A stretch of 64,000 nucleotides of DNA from Pseudomonas sp. PSB18 (lineage in GTDB: Bacteria > Pseudomonadota > Gammaproteobacteria > Pseudomonadales > Pseudomonadaceae). The translations under genes were made by a program, and so were the position numbers. Under the pieces are notes generated by a model. The model ran no database searches and was not told where the DNA came from. It saw nothing but the letters and a program-made list of their open reading frames with translations. The DNA lies in contig NZ_NOIN01000004.1 in NCBI RefSeq assembly GCF_014596565.1, positions 124,001 to 188,000 of the forward strand, written 5' to 3'. Of this stretch, positions 1 through 8,987 are shown in pieces; positions within the stretch are counted from its first letter, which is position 1, and each line of letters starts with the position of its first letter.

Positions 1-427
1 TCATCATCGAGATGTGGCCCGGGAACGAGCAGAAGAAGCCATACTTCTCAGCGGCATCTAGCTTCGACACGTCAAAGGTCACCGAATCTTTCTCATTGGC
101 ACCGATGATCTTGGTGTGGGCGATGACACGAGTGTCCCCTTTCTTCAGGTAGTTATCGTCGATACCGGCGCCCAGGCCATCGGTCGCGATCGGCTGCATG
201 TCGGCTTCTTTGCTCAAGACCCAGTTATGGCCCATGACATTTTTTGCCAAGTTGCCCGAATGGGTCAGCTCAACGGTGAAGGTCTTGCAGCTCTTGTCGA
301 TCTCGATGGCCTTGGTACTGAAGGACATCTGATCAGTCGAGTCGATGGTGATCTTGCACTCCGCTGCCATCAGTTGGCTGCTGGCCAGTGTCAACAGGGA
401 TACTGCTACAAGTTTGGCAAACATCAT
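1..427 (-). CDS. azu: azurin, blue copper protein (partial, C-terminus outside window)
   Basis: Periplasmic type-1 copper electron carrier that exchanges electrons with cytochrome c551 and nitrite reductase or peroxidases. Read on the minus strand from ATG 427; an alternative start is the adjacent ATG at 424. A typical Sec signal peptide ([21 protein letters not shown]) precedes mature [10 protein letters not shown]. The copper ligands are visible: His in the MGHNW segment, Cys in FFCSFPGH, His in the same motif, and Met in HISMM at the very edge of the window. About 142 codons are present; the last few residues (usually KGTVTLK) lie beyond base 1. It is a monocistronic-looking gene with its own upstream region at 428-540. 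Identification is very secure because all four copper-site positions are conserved. Confidence 0.97.
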   Translation of the reverse strand, partial: MMFAKLVAVSLLTLASSQLMAAECKITIDSTDQMSFSTKAIEIDKSCKTFTVELTHSGNLAKNVMGHNWVLSKEADMQPIATDGLGAGIDDNYLKKGDTRVIAHTKIIGANEKDSVTFDVSKLDAAEKYGFFCSFPGHISMM

Positions 428-495
428 AAATCTCCAAGGCATGGTTAGAAAATTCCTTCAAAGGGGAAGACTGCCTCAATTTCAGACAAGTTCCT

Positions 496-522
496 ATGAC
501 CTGAATCAAAAATTGTATACAA
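496..522 (-). promoter_or_regulatory. candidate ANR/FNR-like site and TTGTATACAA palindrome upstream of azu
   Basis: Read toward azu, TTGAT-N4-GTCAT (496-509) has one perfect and one weak half of the ANR consensus TTGAT-N4-ATCAA, about 70-80 bases before the azurin start. Azurin is known to be ANR-controlled in P. aeruginosa. Next to it, 513-522 is the perfect palindrome TTGTATACAA, which resembles GntR-type operators. Neither site is proven. Confidence 0.35.
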
Positions 523-613
523 CTTAAGGCTATCAGCCTGATGGATACAATCAACCGGCCAGACGCACGACGTCCGCCTATGATCAGCCCCATCAACCCA
601 ATGGAGGCCTGTC

Positions 614-703
614 ATGAACTTCAACAGCCTGTTATGCAGCCTGCTCGCCGCCTATGCCTGCGGCGCCAGTGGCACCTACGAAAAACCTGCGCGCGAGGCT
701 TGA
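614..703 (+). CDS. 29-residue small ORF, possible short secreted or lipid-anchored peptide
   Basis: A short reading frame, MNFNSLLCSLLAAYACGASG followed by TYEKPAREA, with a near-ideal Shine-Dalgarno GGAGG at 603-607 and a 6-base spacer to the ATG. Nearly all third positions are G or C, as in neighbouring genes, which argues for real coding. The first 18 residues are hydrophobic (LLCSLLAAYACGA) and could be a membrane anchor or a short signal peptide; AYAC is a weak lipobox. It lies between the divergent azu and the following LOG-family gene, 72 bases before the latter, and could be co-transcribed with it. I do not recognise a family. It could still be a leader peptide or chance ORF. Confidence 0.5.
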   Translation: MNFNSLLCSLLAAYACGASGTYEKPAREA

Positions 704-775
704 TGCCCTTGCGTACTTTGCACAGGACAGCGGCCAGGCTTTACTCTGCTGCGATTACCGACTCAGGAGTAAAGC

Positions 776-1363
776 ATGTCCATCGCGTCTGTTTGTGTAT
801 TCTGCGGCGCCAGCACCGGCTCCAATCCCGCCTACCGTGAAGCGGCGCAAGCCCTGGGGCGAGCATTGGCCGAACGCAAGCTCACCCTGGTCTATGGCGG
901 CGGCGCCGTCGGCCTGATGGGCATCGTTGCCGACGCGGCCCTGGCGGCCGGGGGCGAGGTCATCGGCATCATTCCGCAAAGCCTGAAGGACAAGGAAATC
1001 GGCCACGGTGGCCTGACCCGCCTGGAAGTGGTGGACGGTATGCACGCCCGCAAAGCGCGCATGGCCGAACTCAGCGACGCCTTCATCGCCCTGCCCGGTG
1101 GCCTCGGCACCCTGGAGGAACTGTTCGAAGTCTGGACCTGGGGCCAGCTCGGCTACCACGGCAAACCGTTGGGCCTGTTGGAAGTGAATGGTTTCTACAA
1201 CAAACTCACCGGGTTCCTCGACCATATCGTCGACGAAGGTTTCGTCCGCGCAGCCCATCGCGACATGCTGCAAGTGAGCGAGTCAGCACATGACCTGCTC
1301 GATGCGCTGGATGAATGGCAACCCTCGGTACAGCCGAAATGGGCCGAGCAGAAAGCCCTCTGA
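776..1363 (+). CDS. LOG family (TIGR00730) nucleoside 5'-monophosphate phosphoribohydrolase
   Basis: 195 residues, the usual length for TIGR00730 Rossmann-fold proteins. Members cleave the N-glycosidic bond of (cytokinin-like) nucleoside monophosphates to release the free base and ribose 5-phosphate. The hallmark motif PGGLGTLEE is at residues 107-115, with the catalytic Glu and the preceding Arg of MHARKARM (89-96). The phosphate-binding GGGAVGLMG is at 41-49. Cytoplasmic. The start at ATG 776 follows an AGGAGT sequence. It is the gene next to azurin in P. aeruginosa as well. Natural substrate in Pseudomonas is not settled; older annotations as lysine decarboxylase are wrong. Confidence 0.93.
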   Translation: MSIASVCVFCGASTGSNPAYREAAQALGRALAERKLTLVYGGGAVGLMGIVADAALAAGGEVIGIIPQSLKDKEIGHGGLTRLEVVDGMHARKARMAELSDAFIALPGGLGTLEELFEVWTWGQLGYHGKPLGLLEVNGFYNKLTGFLDHIVDEGFVRAAHRDMLQVSESAHDLLDALDEWQPSVQPKWAEQKAL

Positions 1364-1389
1364 GAACCGGCGCGAGGGCTCTTTGGCCC

Positions 1390-1767
1390 TCACCCTTGCA
1401 AGGCTTTGGCAATCGAGGCGCGGTAACCTTCAGGCAGGTTGGCCGGTAACTGGTCCGGCTTGAAGAGCCCGATCTCCTTGTGCTCATGGCTGACCGTCGG
1501 CACGAAGCCGCCCACCAATTGGCAGCGGTAAGTGGAGATGAACACGTGCCTGCCGGGGATGACTTCGAACAGATAGGAATCCAGCGACTCCCCTACGCTC
1601 ACCTCCACCGCGAGTTCCTCGATGATTTCCCGGGCCAGGCATTGCGGCGCCGTTTCACCCAATTCGATTCGCCCGCCGGGCAACTCCCACTCATCCCGCT
1701 CGTTGAGCATGAGCACGACCAGGCCATCGGGGGATTGCAGCACGCCTTTGATGGAAACCGGAAACAT
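1390..1767 (-). CDS. Nudix hydrolase
   Basis: 125 residues from ATG 1767 (MFPVSIKGVLQ), chosen because GGAGG sits 5 bases upstream; an upstream in-frame start at 1803 would add 12 residues but has no comparable ribosome-binding site. The Nudix box GX5EX7REUXEEXGU is present as GRIELGE, a seven-residue spacer, then REIIEELAV, with the usual Gly after EE-L replaced by Ala. Such proteins hydrolyse nucleoside diphosphates linked to another moiety using Mg2+. The substrate cannot be told from sequence. It ends 26 bases after the LOG gene, tail to tail with it. Confidence 0.9.
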   Translation of the reverse strand: MFPVSIKGVLQSPDGLVVLMLNERDEWELPGGRIELGETAPQCLAREIIEELAVEVSVGESLDSYLFEVIPGRHVFISTYRCQLVGGFVPTVSHEHKEIGLFKPDQLPANLPEGYRASIAKALQG

Positions 1768-1830
1768 ATCGCCCTCCAATAAATCACAGCGCCTATGAAC
1801 CATGCGGCCCCCATGGAAGCACGCAGTTCC

Positions 1831-1955
1831 TGTGGGAGCAAAGCTTGCTCGCGATGGGCCTCGCGGTTTTCAGTTCAGCCGCTACATCCCGATCGCGGGC
1901 AAGCCATGCTCCCACAGAGCAAGCCATGCTCCCACAGGACAAGCCATGCTCCTGC
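1831..1955. repeat. REP cluster (four degenerate GTGGGAGC...GCTCGCGAT units)
   Basis: A unit TGTGGGAGCAAAGCTTGCTCGCGATGG is followed by an inverted unit ATCGCGGGCAAGCCATGCTCCCACAG and by two truncated direct copies of AAGCCATGCTCCCACAG-type sequence. This is the extragenic palindrome family of fluorescens pseudomonads, here filling the gap between two minus-strand genes. Confidence 0.85.
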
Positions 1956-1981
1956 AGCCTTCTCTCAGACCAAGCCCTGCA

Positions 1982-2875
1982 TCACTCCAGCGGCATCACC
2001 GTCACTCGCACTTCGGGATCGTGGTTACCGCCCCCCAGGATCACCCCGCGCAACGGCGACACGTCGGAGAAATCCCGGCCCCAGGCCAGGGTGATATGTT
2101 CCAGGGCGGGCTGTACGTTGTTGGTCGGATCGAAATCTACCCAGCCCAGCGTCGGGCAAAACACCGAGATCCAGGCGTGGGACGCATCGGCGCCAATCAG
2201 CCGGGGCTGGCCGGGCGGTGGCTGAGTCAGCAGGTAGCCGCTGACGTAACGCGCCGCCAGCCCCCGGGAGCGCACGCAGGCCAGCATCAGGTGGGCAAAG
2301 TCCTGGCATACGCCGCGCCGTCGCTCCAGCACCTCCACCAGCGGCGTCGCCACCTGGGTTGCTTCGGCATCGAACGTGAACTCGTCGAAAATCTTCTCCA
2401 TCAAGGCCCGGATGCAAAGCATCAACGGGCGGCCGGGCGGAAAACAGTTTTCGGAAAACTCGACGAAGCTGCGCTTGAGGTGCACGTAAGGTGACTCGAA
2501 ACGGTAGCGACACGCGTCCAGCAACGCCTCGGACAACGGCCGGCTGCTGTAGGTCAGCGCCTGGCAGGTCGACTCCCAGGCCGGCGACAGGTTGAAGTCC
2601 AGCTCGGGACGGGCCAGCACCTCGATACTCAAGCGGGCGTTGACCAGCAACTCGTCATGGGGCCGTTCGAAAGCCAGGCGGGTCAGTGGATTACCGAAGA
2701 CATCCAGTTCATCCCGACGGGTCGTCGGCTCAGGGCTGATCAATAACTGCCGATCGGTGCACCGCTGCCAATCACAGGGTCGTGGCCACAGGTGGGCAAG
2801 CTGCTGGGCCAGGGACACCGGGCTGTCGTAGTGGTAATGGGTGTCGTGAAGAATCTGGTAGCGGGCGCTCATCAT
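1982..2875 (-). CDS. transglutaminase-like cysteine protease/amidase
   Basis: 297 residues with an N-terminal bacterial transglutaminase-like beta domain (about 1-90) and a papain-like transglutaminase core. The catalytic triad is visible: Cys190 in RRGVCQDFAH, His233 in DASHAWISVF, Asp249 in GWVDFDPTNN. Proteins of this type hydrolyse or form isopeptide bonds. It is the last gene of a three-gene minus-strand operon; its start overlaps the stop of the ATP-grasp/alpha-E gene as ATGA, implying translational coupling. There is no signal peptide, so it should act in the cytoplasm. Established knowledge links transglutaminase, circularly permuted ATP-grasp, alpha-E and DUF2126 proteins as a recurrent neighbourhood proposed to make and cleave an unknown peptide tag; the real substrate is unknown. 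Confidence 0.92.
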   Translation of the reverse strand: MMSARYQILHDTHYHYDSPVSLAQQLAHLWPRPCDWQRCTDRQLLISPEPTTRRDELDVFGNPLTRLAFERPHDELLVNARLSIEVLARPELDFNLSPAWESTCQALTYSSRPLSEALLDACRYRFESPYVHLKRSFVEFSENCFPPGRPLMLCIRALMEKIFDEFTFDAEATQVATPLVEVLERRRGVCQDFAHLMLACVRSRGLAARYVSGYLLTQPPPGQPRLIGADASHAWISVFCPTLGWVDFDPTNNVQPALEHITLAWGRDFSDVSPLRGVILGGGNHDPEVRVTVMPLE

Positions 2876-5358
2876 ACGGACACCGTGCGTTGGCTGACGT
2901 CATCGACGTGGGCAAAATGACGCAAGGCCAGGCGATCCGACACCTGGCCGCTGATGTCCGCCACTTCCTGCAACAGGTCGGCCAGGCCATCGAGCGCTGC
3001 GCGCAGGCTGGCTTCGCCGAACAGCGGATTCTCCAGGCACCGCAGGTCAAAGCGCGACAGGCGCGTCACCAACTCCGGCAACGCGGTTTCCCTGGGTGCG
3101 CCAAAGTCATCGTTCAGGCGCTTGAGGGTACGGGTCACCAGTTTCAACTGGAAGAGCACCGCATGGGGGTTCTGCTCGTCCAGCAGCAACAGGTCGAGCA
3201 CCGGGATCAGCTGGGCGACCGCCAGGTAACGCAAGCGGTAGGTGATGCTGCTGTTGCCCAGTTCCAGCAGCCACTCCAACCCGGCCTGATCGAACACCGC
3301 CTCGCCCCGCAGGAATGCGGCCAGACTGCTGCTGAGAAATTGCAGGCGCTCCAGGCGCCGGCCGATCATCAGGAAGCGCCAGCCCTCGTCACGGGTCATG
3401 TCGTCCAGAGCGAAGCCGGAAAGCGCCGCCAGGGACATCACCAGCCGATTGAGGAAATCCAGCAGTTCGCCGAAATCCGCTTCGTCGGTTTCCAGCTCCA
3501 GAGCCTCGCGCTGCAACTCCACCAACGCCTGCCAGTTCTCCCGGGACAACTTGCCACGCACCTGCGAGGCCGCCCACTGCAGGCGCTGCAGGTTGGAGCG
3601 CAGGCTGAACGACCAATCGTCGCCCAGCAACGCCGCCAGCAGGCGCTCGGGCAGCTCGCCCTCTTCGGGCAGCAGCATCAGGCTTTCCCCCAGGGAGACC
3701 GCCGATTGCAGGGCCTGCGGATCATCGCCATCGACATAACGCGCCAGCATGATCCGCAGCAGGCGCGCGCTGTCATCGCAGCGTTCGCAATAACGGCCGA
3801 ACCAGAACAGGTTTTCCACCACCCGGGATGGCAGGTACGGATCCCGCCGGACCAGGTCGTGAACGCCCACGGTACGCTGGGCCTTCCATTGTTCACTGCC
3901 AGGTGCCTGCTCTCCCAGCACCCAGGTGTCCTTACTGGCGCCGCCACGCTGCATCGACACCACTTCGGCATCGGCCTCGGCCGCCACGCGGGTCAAGCCG
4001 CCCGGCAGCACCCGATAATCGTCCTCACCGGACACCGCATACACGCGCATGCCAATGGCCCGCGGCTGCAACTGGCCATCCTCGGCCTGCCAGATCGGGG
4101 CCTGGGACAATTGCGCCAGTTCCTGGGCCACATAGGCGTAGGGCCGCGCCTGGATCCGCGCCGCCAGGCGGTCGCGCTGCTCCTCACTCAGGTCACGACC
4201 GAACACCGGCTTGAAGCTCTGGGAAGGGAACGCCGGCTTGATCAACAGTTGAGGCAGCTTTTCCAGGGCCTGGGCCAACACCGGCGGCTCGCCGCACCAC
4301 CAGGTGGCGATGGAGGGCAGCAGCAGGTCTTCACCGAACAGGAACTGGCAGATCTTCGGCAGGAACCCCAACAGGCCCGGCGACTCCAGCACGCCGCTGC
4401 CCAAGGCGTTGGCCACCAGCACCCGACCTTGGCGCACCGCCTCCAGCAGCCCCGGCACACCCAGGGCCGAATCGGTACGCAGCTCCAGCGGATCGCAAAA
4501 ATCATCGTCGAGCCGGCGCATGATCGCGTGGACCCGACGCAGCCCGCTGAGGGTCTTGAGGTAGACCGTGGCGTCGCGAACGGTCAGGTCGCTCCCTTCC
4601 ACCAGCGGATAGCCAAGCTGGCGCGCCAGGTAAAGGTGTTCGAAATAGCTTTCGTTGAAGCGCCCCGGCGTCAACAGCACTACCAGGGGCGGCTCGCCCT
4701 CACTGGGGGCCTGCCGGGCAAGGGTTTCCTGCAAGGTGCGAAAGAAACCGGACAGGTGCTGGACCTTCAGATCGCGATAGAGGTCGGGGAAGGCGCGAGA
4801 GACGATCATGCGGTTCTCCAGCGCATAACCGGCCCCGGAAGGTGCCTGGGTCCGATCCGCCGTGACCCACCAACGCCCGTCGGGTGTGCGCGCCAGGTCC
4901 ACGGCATACAAATGCAGGAAAATCCCGTCCGGCGGGCTGATGCCCTGGCAGGGCCAGAGGAAGTTGTTGTGCCCGAATACCAGCTCCGCCGGCAACAGGC
5001 CCTCGCTGATCAGCCGCTGCGGCCCGTAGAGGTCGGCCAGCACTGCGTTGAGCAACCGTGCGCGTTGGGCAATACCGGCCGACAGTTGCTTCCATTCCTG
5101 CGCATCGACGATGTGGGGCAGCAGGTCCAGCTCCCATGGCCGGTCGGCGCCCTTCGGATCGGCATAGACGTTATAGGTGACGCCATTTTCCTGGATCTGT
5201 CGCGCCAGCAAGGCCTGGCGCTGCATCAACTGGGCCGGCGTGCTGCGCTGCAACTGGTCGAACAGCCGCCGCCAGTGGGGACGCACCGCGCCGCTGTCGT
5301 CCAGCAGTTCGTGATAAGTGCCCGTTGTCAGCGGGTAACGGTCAAGCAGGTCAGGCAT
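2872..5358 (-). CDS. circularly permuted ATP-grasp / alpha-E domain fusion protein
   Basis: 828 residues. Residues about 40-480 are a circularly permuted type-2 ATP-grasp domain (formerly DUF404/DUF407), with conserved patches NGVTYNVYAD, LRVHAIMRR-like segments and NALGSGVLESPGLL. Residues about 505-828 are the alpha-helical alpha-E domain (DUF403), opening with SRVVENLFWFGRYCERCDD. In many bacteria these are separate genes; here they are fused. ATP-grasp enzymes join a carboxylate to an amine with ATP, so an amidoligase role is inferred, perhaps with alpha-E as a partner surface. Middle gene of the operon, separated from the upstream DUF2126 gene by a 289-base spacer carrying an inverted repeat, and overlapping the downstream transglutaminase by 4 bases. 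Confidence 0.93.
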   Translation of the reverse strand: MPDLLDRYPLTTGTYHELLDDSGAVRPHWRRLFDQLQRSTPAQLMQRQALLARQIQENGVTYNVYADPKGADRPWELDLLPHIVDAQEWKQLSAGIAQRARLLNAVLADLYGPQRLISEGLLPAELVFGHNNFLWPCQGISPPDGIFLHLYAVDLARTPDGRWWVTADRTQAPSGAGYALENRMIVSRAFPDLYRDLKVQHLSGFFRTLQETLARQAPSEGEPPLVVLLTPGRFNESYFEHLYLARQLGYPLVEGSDLTVRDATVYLKTLSGLRRVHAIMRRLDDDFCDPLELRTDSALGVPGLLEAVRQGRVLVANALGSGVLESPGLLGFLPKICQFLFGEDLLLPSIATWWCGEPPVLAQALEKLPQLLIKPAFPSQSFKPVFGRDLSEEQRDRLAARIQARPYAYVAQELAQLSQAPIWQAEDGQLQPRAIGMRVYAVSGEDDYRVLPGGLTRVAAEADAEVVSMQRGGASKDTWVLGEQAPGSEQWKAQRTVGVHDLVRRDPYLPSRVVENLFWFGRYCERCDDSARLLRIMLARYVDGDDPQALQSAVSLGESLMLLPEEGELPERLLAALLGDDWSFSLRSNLQRLQWAASQVRGKLSRENWQALVELQREALELETDEADFGELLDFLNRLVMSLAALSGFALDDMTRDEGWRFLMIGRRLERLQFLSSSLAAFLRGEAVFDQAGLEWLLELGNSSITYRLRYLAVAQLIPVLDLLLLDEQNPHAVLFQLKLVTRTLKRLNDDFGAPRETALPELVTRLSRFDLRCLENPLFGEASLRAALDGLADLLQEVADISGQVSDRLALRHFAHVDDVSQRTVSV

Positions 5359-5482
5359 GGAAAGCTCGGCAGACGGCAGTGAAAGGTGAGACTAGCGCAA
5401 GGGCGTGATGCCCGGATAGATGCCATGGCTTGGCATGTGAACCGCTGGACCGGCGCAATACCTCTGTGGGAGGAGGTTTTCT

Positions 5483-5634
5483 GTGGCGAGGGGATTTATC
5501 CCCGCTCGGCTGCGCAGCAGCCCCAATCCAGGTACCGCGGTGTGGCAGGCATTAATTATGGGGGGGCTTCGCCCCAACGGGGATAAATCCCCTCGCCACA
5601 ATAAATCCCCTCGCCACAGAAAATCCCTTCGCCA
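5483..5634. repeat. perfect 22-bp inverted repeat element inside an operon
   Basis: The segment at 5483-5504 (core GTGGCGAGGGGATTTATCCC) is repeated in perfect inversion at 5578-5599, enclosing 73 bases that contain smaller palindromes. Two further degenerate copies of the right end follow at 5600-5634. It belongs to a second extragenic repeat family, distinct from the GTGGGAGC REPs, and sits in the 289-base gap between the DUF2126 gene and the ATP-grasp/alpha-E gene, where a transcript would form a long hairpin. Confidence 0.85.
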
Positions 5635-5647
5635 AAGGTATACCTCT

Positions 5648-8600
5648 TCAGTTTCCTTGTGTGTTCAGGGCTCCTTGAAAACGTCGCAGATCAAGCGTCA
5701 GCGGGAACTCGTCATCCACCTCCAGATTGGGTATCGGCAGTTTCCCAGGTGTGTGCCCCAGACGGAAGAAACGCGCCATCCGCCGGCTCTCGGCCTCGTT
5801 GGCATTCACCGGCAGGCTATCGTAATTGCGCCCGCCCGGGTGGGCTACGTGGTACTGGCAACCGCCTACCGAACGTTGCATCCAGGTGTCGAGCAGATCG
5901 AAGACCAGCGGCGCGTGGACCGGGATGGTTGGCTGCAGGCAACTGGCCGGCTGCCAGGCACGGAAACGCACCCCGGCAACGAACTCTCCGACCCGGCCGG
6001 TGGATTGCAGCGGTACAGGTACACCGTTGCACGTCAGCAGATACCGTTGCGGGGCCAGGCCGCTGAGCTTGACCTGCAAGCGCTCCAGGGATGAATCCAC
6101 ATAGCGCACGGTGCCTCCGACTGCGCCCTCTTCCCCCAGTACATGCCAGGGTTCCAGGGCCTGACGCAATTGCAACTCGATACCGCCCGCCGCGTAGTCA
6201 CCCACTTTCGGGAAGCGGAACTCCAGGTGCGCGGCGAACCACTCGGCCCGCAGCGGGTAACCGGCGGTATTCAGTTCGTCGATGACATCGGCGAAGTCCT
6301 GTTCGATGAAGTGGGGCAACAGGAACCGGTCATGCAGCTCGGTGCCCCAGCGCGCCAGTTTGGCCGGTGCATAAGGTTCGCGCCAAAACCGCGCCACCAG
6401 CGCCCGCAACAGTAATTGCTGGACCAGGCTCATGCGGGCGTGCGGCGGCATCTCAAAGGCGCGCAACTCCAGCAGGCCGAGACGCCCGGTGGCGCCGTCC
6501 GGTGAATACAGCTTGTCGATACAGAATTCGGCACGGTGGGTGTTGCCGGTCACGTCGATCAGCAGGTTGCGCAATAACCGGTCGACCAGCCAGGGCGGAC
6601 ATTCCTCGCCGGGCTCCGGCATCTGCGCAAAAGCGATTTCCAATTCGTACAGCGCGTCGTTACGGGCTTCGTCCACCCGGGGCGCCTGGGACGTCGGGCC
6701 GATGAACAATCCGGAAAACAGGTAGGACAAGGACGGATGGTTATGCCAGTAGCTGATCAGGCTGCGCAGCAGATCGGGGCGTCGAAGGAATGGTGAGTCG
6801 GCCGGTGTTGCACCGCCGAGGACGAAATGGTTACCGCCGCCCGTACCGGTGTGCCGACCATCGATCATGAACTTTTCGGTGGTCAGCCGGGTTTGTCGTG
6901 CCTGTTCGTAGAGGAATTCGGTACGCTCGACCAATTCATCCCAGGACGCCGAAGGTTGCACGTTCACTTCAATCACCCCCGGATCGGGCGTGATACGGAA
7001 GTTGCCCAGGCGTTGATCGAACGGTGGCTCGTAGCCTTCCAACAGCACCGGGCACTGCAGTTCCTCGGCGGTGGCTTCGATGGCGCTGACCAGTTCAAGA
7101 TAATCCTCGACCCGCTCCAGTGGCGGCATGAACAGATACAACCGACCTTCGCGGGCCTCGGCACAGAATGCGGTGCGGGTCAGCCAGTCGGCGGACACGT
7201 CGATTTCCGGCACCCGATCCTCTTCAATCAGCGCCTCGCCGTGACGGGCCAGCTTTTCGGCACCGGGCAGCTCAGGCAAATCCTGATTAGGGTCGGTCGG
7301 GTGGATGAACGGATACTCGGCTGCCGTTACCCAAGGCTGGGACGCCAGCGGCAAGCGATAGCCCAGGGGCGAATCCCCCGGCACCAATCGGCAGTGGTTG
7401 TCCCGCAGGTACCAGCGACCGCTCTGCCATTGATCGCCCTTGGCGGTGCGGGCCAGTGGCAGGACCTGGCCAATCACTTTATCCAGGCCCTGGCTGAAGA
7501 CCTTGCGCAACCGTGCCCGCTCCAGCGCATCGTCCAGGTGCGGATCCTGGGCGCTGACATTCGAAGGCAACGCGCCTTCGCGCCAGAGGTAATAGAAGTT
7601 GTCTTCGTAGGCCGGAAACACGAAGCGCGCGGGTATGTTCAAACGCTCAGCCACGCTGGTCAGAAAACGTCCGGCCATCTCGCCATCGGCGCCGTAGTCC
7701 CGCTGCTCGTCCGCGATCAAGCTGCTGTTCTGCCAGATCGGCACGCCGTCACGCCGCCAGTAGCAGTTGAGGGACCAGCGTGGTAACTGTTCGCCGGGGT
7801 ACCACTTGCCCTGGCCGAAATGCACCAGCCCCTGGGGCGCGTAGTGCTTGCGCATGCGTTGGAACAACTCGGCGGAGAGCCGGCGCTTGTCCGGGCCGAG
7901 CGCCGCGGTGTTCCACTCGGCGCCGTCCGGATCATCGATGGACACGAAGGTCGGCTCGCCGCCCATGGTCAGCCGCACATCGCCTTCCAGCAGGTAAGCG
8001 TCGATCTGTCGGCCCAATGCCTGGATCGCCCGCCATTGCTCCTCGGTGTAGGGCTTGGTCACCCGCGGCGCTTCCCAGACCCGCTCCACGGACATTTCAT
8101 GGCTGAATTCGCACTCGCAAGGCTCCACCAGGCCCGTGATCGGCGCCGCCGATGAAGGATCGGGGCTGCAAGCCAGCGGGATATGCCCTTCGCCAGCAAA
8201 CAGGCCGGACGTCGCATCCAGGCCGATCCAGCCGGCGCCGGGCAGGTAGACCTCGCACCAGGCATGCAGGTCGGTGAAGTCCACTTCGGTACCGGACGGA
8301 CCGTCGAGGCTTTTCACATCGGCGGTCAATTGAATCAGGTAACCGGAGACGAACCGTGCGGCCAGGCCCAGGTGTCGCAACAGTTGCACCAGCAACCAGG
8401 CCGAGTCGCGGCAGGAACCGGACGCTTGCGCCAGGGTATGCTCCGGGGTCTGGACACCGGGCTCCATGCGGATCAAATAGCTGATGTCATCGTGCAGGCG
8501 CTGGTTGAGCGCCACCAGGAAATCCACCGCCGGCAGCGGCGTGCGGTCGATGCCATCCAGGTACGCCTTGAATTTCGGCGTCAGCGGCAACGTCTCCAGG

Positions 8601-8950
8601 TACGGCATCAGCTCGTGTCTCTCATCGGCCCCGTAGGTGAATGGAATCTTTTCGGCGTAGGGTTCGAGGAAAAAATCGAACGGATTGAACACCGCCATTT
8701 CCGCCAGCAGATCGACCTCGATCCGCAATTCTTTGGTTTTCTCGGGGAATACCAGGCGCGCCAGGTAATTGCCTTGGGGATCCTGCTGCCAGTTGATGAA
8801 GTGCTGCTCAGGCGAAACCTTCAACGCATAGGAAAGAATCCGCGTACGGCTGTGGGGCGCGGGGCGCAGGCGCACGATCTGCGGGCCGAGTTCAACGGCC
8901 CGGTCGTAACGGTAATGCGTGACGTGATGCAATGCGACATGGATCGACAC
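5648..8950 (-). CDS. transglutaminase-DUF2126 putative amidoligase
   Basis: 1100 residues from a GTG at 8950, preferred because GGAGG precedes it by five bases and the family N-terminus SIHVALHHVTHYRYDR follows at once; an upstream ATG at 9022 has no such support. Residues 1-90 are the transglutaminase N-terminal domain. The transglutaminase core has Cys180 (SGSCRDSAW), His229 (DLHAWCEVY) and Asp245 (GWIGLDATSG). From about 300 to the end is the DUF2126 region (Pfam PF09899, putative amidoligase), with WLLEGDVRLTMGGEPTF-like and HTGTGGGNHFVLGG patches. First gene of the operon, behind a sigma54-like promoter. The co-occurrence of a peptidase-like and a ligase-like half in one chain suggests synthesis and removal of a peptide adduct; this is inference. 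Confidence 0.92.
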   Translation of the reverse strand: MSIHVALHHVTHYRYDRAVELGPQIVRLRPAPHSRTRILSYALKVSPEQHFINWQQDPQGNYLARLVFPEKTKELRIEVDLLAEMAVFNPFDFFLEPYAEKIPFTYGADERHELMPYLETLPLTPKFKAYLDGIDRTPLPAVDFLVALNQRLHDDISYLIRMEPGVQTPEHTLAQASGSCRDSAWLLVQLLRHLGLAARFVSGYLIQLTADVKSLDGPSGTEVDFTDLHAWCEVYLPGAGWIGLDATSGLFAGEGHIPLACSPDPSSAAPITGLVEPCECEFSHEMSVERVWEAPRVTKPYTEEQWRAIQALGRQIDAYLLEGDVRLTMGGEPTFVSIDDPDGAEWNTAALGPDKRRLSAELFQRMRKHYAPQGLVHFGQGKWYPGEQLPRWSLNCYWRRDGVPIWQNSSLIADEQRDYGADGEMAGRFLTSVAERLNIPARFVFPAYEDNFYYLWREGALPSNVSAQDPHLDDALERARLRKVFSQGLDKVIGQVLPLARTAKGDQWQSGRWYLRDNHCRLVPGDSPLGYRLPLASQPWVTAAEYPFIHPTDPNQDLPELPGAEKLARHGEALIEEDRVPEIDVSADWLTRTAFCAEAREGRLYLFMPPLERVEDYLELVSAIEATAEELQCPVLLEGYEPPFDQRLGNFRITPDPGVIEVNVQPSASWDELVERTEFLYEQARQTRLTTEKFMIDGRHTGTGGGNHFVLGGATPADSPFLRRPDLLRSLISYWHNHPSLSYLFSGLFIGPTSQAPRVDEARNDALYELEIAFAQMPEPGEECPPWLVDRLLRNLLIDVTGNTHRAEFCIDKLYSPDGATGRLGLLELRAFEMPPHARMSLVQQLLLRALVARFWREPYAPAKLARWGTELHDRFLLPHFIEQDFADVIDELNTAGYPLRAEWFAAHLEFRFPKVGDYAAGGIELQLRQALEPWHVLGEEGAVGGTVRYVDSSLERLQVKLSGLAPQRYLLTCNGVPVPLQSTGRVGEFVAGVRFRAWQPASCLQPTIPVHAPLVFDLLDTWMQRSVGGCQYHVAHPGGRNYDSLPVNANEAESRRMARFFRLGHTPGKLPIPNLEVDDEFPLTLDLRRFQGALNTQGN

Positions 8951-8987
8951 GGCGTGCCTCCTGCAAACCTGGGCGGAATAGAAAGCG

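Noticed and set aside
2782..5382. 866-codon open frame on the plus strand opposite the ATP-grasp/alpha-E gene
   Set aside because: High-GC antisense shadow with Gln/His/Arg-rich composition and no domain; the minus frame has clear family motifs.
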